In this document: positions 50,917 through 60,479 of the stretch, piece by piece | Numbering within the stretch: position 1 is the stretch's first letter | Layout: the number at the start of each line of letters is the position of its first letter | Assembly (NCBI RefSeq): GCF_031755915.1 | Contig: NC_083382.1 | Location: forward strand, 8,370,001-8,434,000 | DNA: 64,000 nucleotides | DNA from: Ziziphus jujuba | Taxonomy: Eukaryota; Streptophyta; Magnoliopsida; Rosales; Rhamnaceae | Direction: 5' to 3' | Notes under the pieces: model-generated | Databases searched by the model: none | Seen by the model: only the letters and a program-made list of their open reading frames with translations | Told to the model about the DNA's origin: nothing | Position numbers and translations under genes: made by a program

Positions 50917-51231
50917 TCACTGGAACAGATACGGGTACTGCTCACGCATCTGTGCTTCGGGTTCGCACGTTGCTTCCTCAACTAAGTAGTTCCTTGCCAA
51001 CCAATCCATGCCCAACACTACTTCAAGTCCGGATAGATCCAACAGGATCAGGTCTGCTTCCATCCCTTGATCTGTGAAATCGTCGGGCGTAGTCCTCGCT
51101 CCCTGCTGCGTCATAGCAAACACCCGGCCTTGACTTGTCTGCTGGGTTCTCCTTCCTCTACCTCGACTCGATCCTGCAGACGGCTGTACTGATCCCGAAG
51201 AAACTCCTACTGGCTGACTCCCCTGGGAACT
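50917..51231 (-). pseudogene. Protease fragment fused to integrase C-terminal tail (element E)
   Basis: Downstream of the gag stop the same frame continues as QPVGVSSGSVQPSAGSSRGR, RVFAMTQQGARTTPDD, then FTDQGMEADLILLDL and GMDWLARN. The GMDWL block is the end of a gypsy aspartic protease. The stretch that should carry the D-S/T-G active site, between TTPDD and FTDQGM, is deleted. Immediately after LARN the frame reads YLVEEATCEPEAQMREQYPY and stops, which is the C-terminal tail of gypsy integrase. RT, RNase H and most of integrase are missing between the two, so this is a deletion fusion and not a working enzyme. Confidence 0.75.
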
Positions 51232-51935
51232 CTATCCTGGGAATACCCCCGTACGCTGTGTCCGTCGACCTGCTTCTAGCACACTGCTGCTACCATAAGG
51301 GCAATCCCTCCTTTTGTGGCCTAGCTGCCCACACCGAAAGCATAAACCATCCATCTGACACTGCCCAGAATGATTCCCCCTACAAAGTGGACAAATCCGC
51401 GGAGAACCAATGCGTGACTGCTGATACGAGCTTGCATCCACACTGATCGAATGGCGAGCTGGCTGGGGCATGCGATAACTATCTCTCCTCTGGAATCTGC
51501 CTCGTGGGCTTAACCCATCACTGTCTGAGCCTGAGCTATGGCTCTTCTTAGCTGCCCCCTGTCGAGGTACTCCGCTATACGAACCTTCGAATGATCTGCG
51601 CCTCGCGGGTCTGTGTATCTCCTCCTGTCTCTCTAGCTCGAGCGCTGCATCCCTGGCGGACTGATAGGTGGGATGTACTGATCCAGAAAGGGTGTAGCCG
51701 ATGCTCTCTTTCAATCCGTCTATGAACCTCACCTTCTTCGTGTGATCGTCGGGAATCAGGTGCATGCAGAATTCTGTTAGTTCTCGGAATCTCCTCTCGT
51801 ACTCGATCACTGTCATGTTCCCCTGTCGTAGTTCCTCGAACTCTCTCCTTCTTGCTTCACGGTAGGTAGGAGGACAAAACTCAGTAGAGAAGGCCATCTT
51901 GAACTGATCCCACGTATGCCTTGCACGAACAACTG
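51232..51935 (-). pseudogene. Gag fragment with zinc knuckles (element E)
   Basis: The frame begins near TWDQFKMAFSTEFCPP (51930-51870), a signature in the middle of the gypsy capsid, so the N-terminal part of gag is missing. It continues with EFEELRQGNMTVIEYE and KVRFIDGLKESIG, a basic and Ser-rich linker (HRPARRRSFEGSYSG), then CPLCRGNHSGQC and CFRCGQLGHKRRDC, a CCHC zinc knuckle that binds RNA. It ends at TAG (51232-51234), after which the same frame resumes as protease. The first methionine (51897) need not be used; no upstream start in frame was identified. Confidence 0.85.
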
Positions 51936-52614
51936 GGCTAACTTCTCGGGTGAAAAACGTTCTCGTACCGGTAGGAAGTGTGCCGACTTGGTGAGACGAT
52001 CAATGATTACCCAAATGCCGTCGTACCTTCTAGGTGTGGAAGGAAGCTTGAATACGAAGTCCATGTTGAGTTCTTCCCACTTCCGCACGGGAATCGGTAA
52101 AGATTGGAGTAGTTCCAAAGGCTTCTGTCTTTCTGCTTTCACTTGTTGACAAATCAAACACTTTGATACAAAGTCTGCCACTTCTCTCTTCATACCAATC
52201 CACCAATAATACTTAACAAGCGTCCGATACATCTTGGTACTCCCAGGATGCATCGCATACATCGAGCTATGCGCCTCCTCTAAAATCTCCTTCTTGAGTC
52301 CTGGGATATCCGGAACACAAAGTCGTCCTTTATACACGAGGGCTCCATCCCTCCTTATGGAAAATCCGGATCAAGACCTTCTTGTACCTTGCCCTTAATT
52401 GTCCTCAACTTAGGATCTTCCATTTGGGTCTCTACTATACGATCCACCAACACCGGTCGTACCTGGAAGCTAGCCATGAGAACTCCTGAAGGATGCATAT
52501 GCATTAACACCCCCATCTTCTTCAACTCCACCATGAGAGGTAGTTGGATGACTTGGATGTGAGCAAGGGATCCAGTAGCCTTCTTACTCAAGGCATCTGC
52601 CACTACATTCGCCT
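51905..52614 (-). pseudogene. RNase H tail plus N-terminal half of integrase (element E)
   Basis: Starts with ANVVADALSKKATGSLAHI, the end of gypsy RNase H, followed by a linker to DPKLRTIKGKVQEGLDPD. After a 1-base frameshift near 52360 come YKGRLCVPDIPGLKKEILEE, the zinc-binding HHCC region (EEAHSSMYAMHPG, CLICQQVK) and the first catalytic Asp (LNMDFV). WVIIDRLTKSAHFLPVRERF and SPEKLAQLFVQ follow, then the reading frame is lost at the junction with gag near 51925. The second Asp and the Glu of the DDE core are missing. In normal elements this part lies downstream of gag, protease and RT; here it precedes gag. Confidence 0.9.
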
Positions 52615-54492
52615 AATAGTGACTTTAACTTCCCTCTTGTGCAACTTTCCTTCTCATGCCCACTAATTAAGGATATTCAAATTGGTCCACGAGAACACGA
52701 TCTGCAAGTCTTGGTCATAGTCGAACGCTAACCATAAGGTGCTTCTAAAGCATGCATCCTTAAACCAACAACCAACTCTCGTGACTCGATCAGCACTTTA
52801 AAAGGTTAGATTAGAACTTAAGTCTAATTTCCTCAAATACTGGTATCACCAAGTTAAGGTTGAGATTAATTCACTTATCTTCGATTACCCTCCTAGTACT
52901 TACAATTATAAAACCCTTGCTCCTCATTGATTAACCAATAGTCTTAACCTCGACAAACATCAATCTTTCTTTTAACTAAATTCATCAAGGTCATGAATAA
53001 AATTCTCAACATCCAAATATCATTCTTGAAAACCCTAAGTTTCCCTTATTTCAAATAAATTCCATGAATCCACACCTCAAGCAATAAGGAATTTAAATCT
53101 TAATTCTAGCATCACCACCAATACTATGAACAAATCACTAGATCCTTAACCCAATAAAGTATTCCACACTTCTTAAATTCTAACTCCGTCCCAAAAATCA
53201 TACTCCTGATCATTGTAAATTATCACCAACAATATCAACCACCTTGAATCGATAAAGCACCACCAATACGAACCTTAAATCTCCAAGGAAATAAGATATC
53301 AAGATCTTAGCTTCTAGAATGAAAAATAACCATGCTTAAACATCCAACCATGCCTAAGGAATCATCCTCATCTCATTAACCTCATCAACCACCAAGTAGA
53401 ACTTTAGTCGCTATCCGGATCTTGCTTGATTCTCTAAACGCTGTCGTACCTTCTCTTTGTGAATGATAGTTTAAGCACGAAATCCATATTTACATCTCCC
53501 TACTTTTACTTATCGGTGACCTAAGTACCTTTATTCGGATCTTGCAACTTCCTTTATCGTGCCAAACCACCATGTCATCCAGTGAGCATTCCATACGTCT
53601 TGGTACCCTTGGGGTGTATCGCATACTTTGAATCACGTGCTTCCTTTAAGATCTCCTTTTTGAACTCAACGATACCCTGCTTTGGATTCTCAATTGGCGA
53701 TACTTAACCTTAAGTCGCTTTTGGAAAAACCATAACAATAAACAAATAATAAAATATATTTTTCAAATATACCTAACTTGCATAGGCAATTGTTAAAACT
53801 CCACATTGAAAATCATATCTTAAAATCCATAGCATAAAATAAAATATGCACGCTTGTAATGGAGGTACGTACGACACCTTCTACATGTTACGTAATCCAT
53901 GATTCCAACTGTCGCCGACACTCTGCTACCAATACAAACCAGGGTGGTTGCCTATATTGGCCGTCCAATCCCCTGGACTCGTAGGCAACATGATCATGAG
54001 GCTAGCTCTACATGGACCACATTGGTTCGCCGCCTCCATATGGTGCAGTATAATATCAAACAATATAACATACAGATACATGTATGAACACAAACCAAAA
54101 ATACTTGAATAAAACACCTTGAAAAGCATTTAAATTTTGATAATCGATCGGGAAAATATTTTGACGCCTTGAAATCGATCGACACACATCCTTAGGCAAT
54201 CATCATTCTTCTCCATGAACGAAACGGATACCATTCACGATGATAAGCTTGACCTTCAAAAAGAAAACGCATCCTCGACCATCGACTAGGCCATAGGAAT
54301 TTCCCGTTAGGCTAGATGATCCTAATTGTCACCCTCGAAGATTAGAGTTATTCAAACTCGAGCAACGAATTTACTTCGAGACAAACAGAAAGAACGCTTT
54401 CACACGGGTAAAACGAGAGATTAAACACGGATAGGATGCACAACAATGCACAGTCCCTTAGGAATACTAGAACCTAGAGCTCTGATACCAAC
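52615..54492 (-). other. Leader region of element E with a reverse-transcriptase fossil
   Basis: Largely non-coding DNA shared in order with element A (14801-16860): the PBS-proximal gctctaggttctagtattcc, the filler with caccatatggaggcggcgaac (A at 15826; E near 54040 complement), and the block ending in ttaattagtgggcatgagaag (A at 16811; E near 52655-52675 complement). A very short RT remnant (near 54170-54250) matches part of the larger one in A. Because A and E share the edge near 52614/16855, the loss of RT precedes both insertions. No intact gene is seen. Confidence 0.7.
54479..54490 (-). other. Primer-binding site of element E (initiator Met-tRNA)
   Basis: TGGTATCAGAGC on the minus strand, two bases inside the 5' LTR, identical to the PBS of element A. 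Confidence 0.9.
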
Positions 54493-57400
54493 TGTCAGGA
54501 CCCGTCCAGAATTCCTCCTCCGGAACCCTAGACAGCCCTGATCCCAGGGAAATACCACCGAACCTTCCAACGGAAAATCCGGCAGCACCTCCCCTAAGGG
54601 ATTTACTTACCACAAATTTACCTGCACTGAAAACACACTTCAAAAATATCCCTTTATTCCTCCCACAAACTACAAATTGGTTCCACAAATTGCAGTACTT
54701 AAAAAAAATAAATACAGTAATCCAGTGCAAAATAAATACAACAAGAGTGAAAGAAATATTACAACTGCAATAAAAGAATAACAGGGTACTGCCGAACTAA
54801 AACAGCGAGGAAGATCAAGTCCGCTCCGACTGAACACCGACAACCTGGTACCTAGAGGAACAGAATTTAAGAGTGTGAGATGCTAATCATCTCAGTGAGC
54901 GACCCTACTACTATACCATATATTATCACAGTAATAAGTATAAATAATAATTATTTGGAAATAATATTTTCTCTCAAAACCCTTACAATTCTCTCAGTTG
55001 GAAAGGTTCCCCTTTTAAAACAATTTCACAAAACCCTTTATCCATATTCCCCGAAAACCAAGACATCAATTAAATACCAGAAGCGGTAACAATTATATTT
55101 TTAATTCCAATTCAGTTTCCAAACATTTTATTTTTAAAACACAGTTCTGAAAATCATTTGATGCACCCACTATATACCAGTGGCGCCAACAGTACCCAGC
55201 GTCCCAAGGTACCGCCAGACAGGAGGTTATAGAAAGAAACCGGCATACGGTCGCGTGGCGTCCCACTGCGCCGCTGCTAACCTGGTGTCCCGGCCAAAGG
55301 GGGGTGGCCGCCCTCTCCGATGGCATCCACAGGACACCCTCATAATATCAACCGCGCGCTACTCACACCCACCTGCGCGCTAATCACATCACCTGCGCGC
55401 TAATCACACCCACCTGCGCGCTAATCACAACCGTGTGCACACTAACCATATCACATATACCATATCACATAATCAGAACACCAGTACGTGCACGGTGCAT
55501 CTAAAAATCATAAAATCCATAAATTTAAAACAAATTTCACATTTTTCATAAGCATAGCGGGCATAATCCATCCGCTTGAACCGGGAAATTCTCCACAACT
55601 TCCTTATAATTAATACCATAAATCCCATGATTTTCAAATCCACCAACTCCCAAATCCATCAATTCAAATATCCACATTTTTTCCAAGCATAAATAATTTC
55701 TCGAAATATCATAATCAAATCCCATAATATTTTATGGGCATATTTCATAAAAATTGAAATCACCAACATAACCAAATATTTTCCTTGAAATATTTGAAAA
55801 TCGAATCGTGCCCAATTTACCATTAAAACCACACCAATTTCAAAATCCTCAAAACCATAAAATAATTCCACATGGCATAAATTGTAGAATTCATATTTTC
55901 TTAAATCCAATAAATTCATAAATAATTCTACAATAAATCCAATAAATATTTGGCACATAGAAATTAAATTCCAAATATTTAATTCACACATAATATATTC
56001 ATCAATTAAATTCCCCAAAATTAATTTGAAGGTGGGTCACTCACCTGGAGCACGCAATTAACCCATGATCCACTACGGGATCAATTCTACGACTCACCGG
56101 TGCTCCTAGAACAAAATTCACAGACAGTCAAATAAATTAATATTTTATTCGGGTAAATAATACCCGGTACCCGGGGGGTCAAAACACAAACGATAACTAA
56201 AATTTACGAATCATATACCGAATCGAAGCTCGAGTGATGCTAATCACAGATCCGGTCTTAATTTTCGATGATCGTACCCGACGGGGTTTGAATTTTATCG
56301 GGAAGCTTTTCGGGTTTCGGCTCCGCAATTCTCCCAAACCGTCGCGAATTGGTGGAAACGGAAGTTGGATTTGGGTTCAGGAGGTCGAACACTGCAGACT
56401 GGAGCTGGCCGGAAATTTTCGGGTACTCGCCGGAACAGTAATTTCCGGTGGGCCGCCACGTCACCGGCAACCGTCGCCGGAACAGTAATTTCCGACGGTG
56501 GCCGTTTGCTGTGAAATTTTGCAGATTTGTAGATCGTGAGGAGAGCAATCCAACGGGACCGACGGTGAGAAAAACGGAGGTCGGACGGCGGAGAAATCAC
56601 CGTTTGAAGATTTTCGACCCCTCGCCGGAAAACGCTCCGATCCCGGCGCGTCGGTGGTCCGATGGCCGTGATTTTTGGTGGGTAGGCCGGACTTGAGGAG
56701 AGGATGCTGGGTGTATGGCGCGTGTACTGTATATCGGCCGGAATAGTGCCGATTCGCGGTGGCCGGCGGTGGAGGGGAAAAATCGCCGCCAAACTTCGGA
56801 CGTCCGATCCGGGCGCGTCCGGCGGCCGTTCGCCGTGAAATTTGGAGGTTTTGCCGGAAATGAGGTGGGAAATCTGGCTGGCCGGCGCGTGTACAGTAAC
56901 TAGGCCGGAAAAACGTGAAAATGGCCGGCGGCCGGCGGGTCCTCTCTCTCTCTTTCTCTCTCCTCTCTCTCTTCTCTCTCTTTCTCTCTCTTCCCCGAGA
57001 GTTTTTCAAAATTAAAACCCTGCATGACACTGTTCATGCCACGTGGACCACTCAGAAGCTGACACGTGGCATTTCACTGTTCACGACCCAAAAACATTAA
57101 AATAATACGGTATCCGGTAAACTTCAAACGTCCATAACTTTTTAACCGGATGTCCGTTTTGAGCGTGCCGCTAGTCTGTGAACTCGTATCGACGAGCACT
57201 TCACAACCATGCATGAGTCAAAGCTCAATTCCCCATAAACAAAAAGTCAACTCCGGCACCCCTTGGACAGTTTCGACCGCAACTTGTTTCGTCCATAACT
57301 TTCAAACCGTAGCTCCGTTTTCGACGTGCTACCAGTCTACGAACTCGTGGCATCGTGCACTTCGCCACGGTGCCCTAGTCATCTCGAAATTCCCACCGAG

Positions 57401-57496
57401 TCAAAAAGTCAACTTTTGACCCCTCTGGTCAACGGTCAACAGTCAACCTCGGTCAACGTGCACGGATTCCGGTGCGATTTGGGACGGGGTGTTACA
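54493..57496 (-). repeat. 5' LTR of element E
   Basis: Same length (3004) as the other LTR. Differences seen: near 47897/54521 (T/C), in atatccccttatt versus atatccctttatt, in aacggaattt versus aacagaattt, and in gaagtcgg versus gaagttgg. Contains the U3 promoter of the element in principle, but no TATA box was assigned. Confidence 0.95.
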
Positions 57497-58860
57497 AGTA
57501 TTGTCACAATACATCATAATAGATCTCTCAGTGGAGTCAACCACTCCCAAATCATGAATAAAATTTCGAAGCCAAACTGCATGACGAGTAGCCTCATAAC
57601 ACGCCACATACTCTGCCTCCATAGTCGAGGATGCTGTCACTGACTGCTTGGCACTCCTCCAAGATACAGCACCTCCTGCCATGATAAGTATATACCCAGT
57701 GGTAGATTTCTTATCATCCATACAGCCTTTATAATCTGCATCACTATAACCAACTACGTTAAGCGAATTTGTATGTCGATATGTCAACATATGATCTTTA
57801 GTACCCTGAAGATACCTAAAAACCTTCTTAATTGCATGGTAATGAATAAGACCATGATTACTCATAAATCTACCAAGCACACCCATAGAAAAAGCTATAT
57901 CAGGCCGTGTACACACTTGAGCATACATCAAACTACCAACTGCTGAAGAATAGCGAACATTTTTCATCGACATCCTCTCTCTATCATTCTTGGAACATTG
58001 ATCCTTAGAAAATCTTTTACCTTTTGTGATCGGTACACTTCCAGGAGAACAATTATGCATATTAAATCTCTTAAGGTTTCTATCAATATAGGCTCTCCGA
58101 GACAATTGCAACCTATCTCGCACAATCTTGATGCCCAAAACAAAAGAAGCCTCACCAAAATCTTTCATATCAAAATGGTTGCACAACATCTGCTTTGTCT
58201 CAGCCAATAGGTCTGTGTCATTAGTAGCTAGAAGTATGTCATCAACATACAATATTAGAAATGTAGAACTGCTTCCACTGACCTTCATATATATATGCAC
58301 CTATCAACAACATTCTCCTTAAAGTCATTTTGGGTGACAAACTCATCAAACTTGAGATATCATTACCTTGAAGCTTGCTTAAGACCATAAATTGACTTCT
58401 TAAGCTTACAAAGTAAATTAGCATTCCCTATTTGTTGAAACCAATTGGTTGAACCATATACACATCCTCAAATAAATCACCATTCAGAAAAGCAGTTCTG
58501 ACATCTATCTGGTACAACTCTAGGTTATAATGCGCCACAATTGCCATAATGATCTTAAAAGAATCTTTTATGGATACAGGAGAGAATGTCTCTATATAAT
58601 CAATTCCTTCCTTCTGGCCAAACTCTTTAGCTACAAGTCTAGACTTATACTTGTCCACTTGACCATTAGAGTCTTTTATAGTTTTAAAGATCCATTTGCA
58701 CCCAATAGATTTGCTATCCACTGGTAACTCAACCAATTCCCAAACTCTATTTAATGCCATGGATTTCATTTCATCTTCCATTGCATTCAACCAAAATTTT
58801 GAGTGCAAACTGCTTATGGCCTCCTCATAAGTGATTGGATCTGAATCATCACTTATGTCA
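57497..58860 (-). pseudogene. Copia F reverse transcriptase and RNase H (N-terminal part)
   Basis: RT starts with WLNAMEDEMKSMALNRVWEL (58800), IGCKWIFKTIKDSNGQVDKY and RLVAKEFGQKEGIDY, then DVRTAFLNGDL. A stop and frame changes occur near 58300-58430, where the KSIYGLKQ-like block lies. It resumes with TFLILYVDDILLATND, the YVDD active site. RNase H follows with VVGYSDADYKGCMDDKKSTT, AGGAVSWRSAKQSVTASSTM and EAEYVACYEATRHAVWL, ending MMYCDNT at the insertion point of element E. Stops show that it is inactive although the catalytic motifs are well kept. Confidence 0.9.
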
Positions 58861-58871
58861 AAATCATACTC

Positions 58872-60080
58872 CTACAAGTAAACCTCATAGTCATCTAGTA
58901 TAGCTGATCTTTTAGTCCTTTGTGACCTTCTTAAAGGCACATTAGCATCTACAATAGCTGGAATATCTTGCTCCTCAATAATGGGTTCATCCTGACCAAC
59001 CACTAGTTCATCAACTATTGGATTAATAATATCTCTATCAGGAACAACAACACTGGGAATAAATATATTTTCTTTTCTAAATTGAGGCTCCCTTGTACCA
59101 TTACTATCATCAAATCCAAAATCATCTTCAAAATAAACAGCCTTGTCTGACTCTACAATTCTGGTAGTGTGAAATGGACAAAAGAATCTTGAACCCCTAG
59201 ATCCTATACAATAGCCAACAAAATGTCCACTTATATTTTTAGGATCCAACTTCTTAATTTGGGGATTATAAATCCTTATTTCAGTTTTGCAACCCCATAC
59301 TCGAAAATGGTGCAAATTAAGCTTTCTTCCTGACCACAACTCAAAAGGAGTCTTAGGAATGGATTTACTTGGAACTTGATTCAAAATATAAGCCACCATC
59401 CTTAAAGCCTCTCCCCACAAGTAATCTGGCAAACTAGAATTTGCCAACATAGATCGTATCATATCCAACAAAGTGCAATTTCTCCTCTCAGCTATGCCAT
59501 TCTGTTAAGGTGTACCACACTCATGTAAATATATTGCAAAAGGCCCTGGGTTTCGTCCAGTCTCATCATATCTGCCATAAAATTCACCACCTCTATTAGA
59601 CCTCATAGCTTTTATTTGCTTATTCTTTTGAAGCTCCATCTTTACCTTAAACTCCTTAAAAGCAACTAAAGAATCCGATTTCTCACGGATAAGCTCAACA
59701 TGTCCATAACGAGAGAAATCATCAATAAAAGTAATAAAACACCTATAACCACCCAAAGCAGTTGGTGTAAAAGGTCCACATATATCAGTATGGATTAATT
59801 CCAAAACATCTCCACACTTTACTATCTTATCCTTTCTAACCTTAGAAGTTAATTTTCCTTTCACACATTCAACACAAGTCGACAAGTCCGAGAAATCAAG
59901 ATTAGGAAGTATTTCATCATTCACTAACCTTTCCATTCTGTGACTAGAAATATGTCCCAAATGCTTATGCCATAACATTGAGGAATTATCATTAACTCTT
60001 GGATGTTTAGAAGCAACAATAGGGGCAACAATAGAATTAACAGAATAATTGGGACTATCATTAAATAAATCAAGTCTATA
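58872..60080 (-). pseudogene. Copia F integrase
   Basis: N-terminal zinc region: LWHKHLGHISSHRMERLVN and CVECVKGK. Catalytic core: ELIHTDICGPF has the first Asp. The second position reads IKAMRSNRGGEFYG, with Asn where copia integrases have Asp. The Glu region (QNGIAERR) follows a stop codon (TAA near 59503) and a small deletion after LHECG. The C-terminal part has [30 protein letters not shown] and [14 protein letters not shown], then a long acidic linker to the RT. The Asp-to-Asn change fits one G-to-A transition. Integration activity is lost by several independent defects. Confidence 0.88.
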
Positions 60081-60149
60081 TAAATTGCCACATAAAATTC
60101 CAAAACCAACAAGTTTATCATCCTTATACATCTCAACTTTATTATGCCC

Positions 60150-60440
60150 AAACAAAAAACTAAAATCTTGACTATCCAAAAGTAAAATAGATAACAAGTT
60201 CTTCCTAATTGAGAGTACATATAAAACTTCTTGTAATTCTAAAACATATCCAATGGTAAGCTTCAACTTGATTGTTACCATGATATCTACCTTTACTCTT
60301 GAGCTATCTCCTATATAAACATGCTACTCAAGATTGATTGGCCCCCTTTGGCTTATCATCCCCTGCAATGAATTAGTAACATGAATTGCTGCTCCAGTAT
60401 CAAACCACCAAAGTATTCATTGGCACATCAATAATATCGG
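60150..60440 (-). pseudogene. Copia F protease
   Basis: WWFDTGAAIHVTNSLQGMIS carries the D-T-G active site, followed by a stop (TAG after INLE), GDSSRVKVDIMV and LELQEVLYVLSIRKNLLSI, typical of copia aspartic protease. It needs a frame change before WWFDTG. Confidence 0.8.
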
Positions 60441-60479
60441 TCTCAATCATTAAAATATTACCTTATTTTCTTGGTTTCC

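Larger units (their letters stand above)
47869..57496 (-). mobile_element. Young, rearranged, non-autonomous Ty3/gypsy element E
   Basis: Two LTRs of exactly 3004 bases (47869-50872 and 54493-57496) flank a 3620-base interior. The perfect target duplication is AGTAT (47864-47868 and 57497-57501). By eye the LTRs differ at four positions, all transitions. The element is on the minus strand: PBS 54479-54490, polypurine tract 50873-50887. In element order the interior holds a leader of about 1.9 kb with an RT fossil, an RNase H tail plus the N-terminal half of integrase, a gag fragment with zinc knuckles, a protease fragment without its active site, and the integrase C-terminal tail. The normal order is gag-PR-RT-RH-INT. 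No usable RT or integrase is encoded, so recent movement must have used enzymes from another element. Confidence 0.95.

Noticed and set aside
51813..52337. Integrase frame apparently continuing 30 residues past the LFVQ motif
   Set aside because: The extra residues are the gag sequence read in the wrong frame after the junction; they are not part of integrase.
54479..54492. Possible tRNA gene fragments at gctctgatacca sites (14801, 54479, 61183, 61547)
   Set aside because: Only the 12-14 bases complementary to the Met-tRNA 3' end are present next to LTR ends; they are primer-binding sites.
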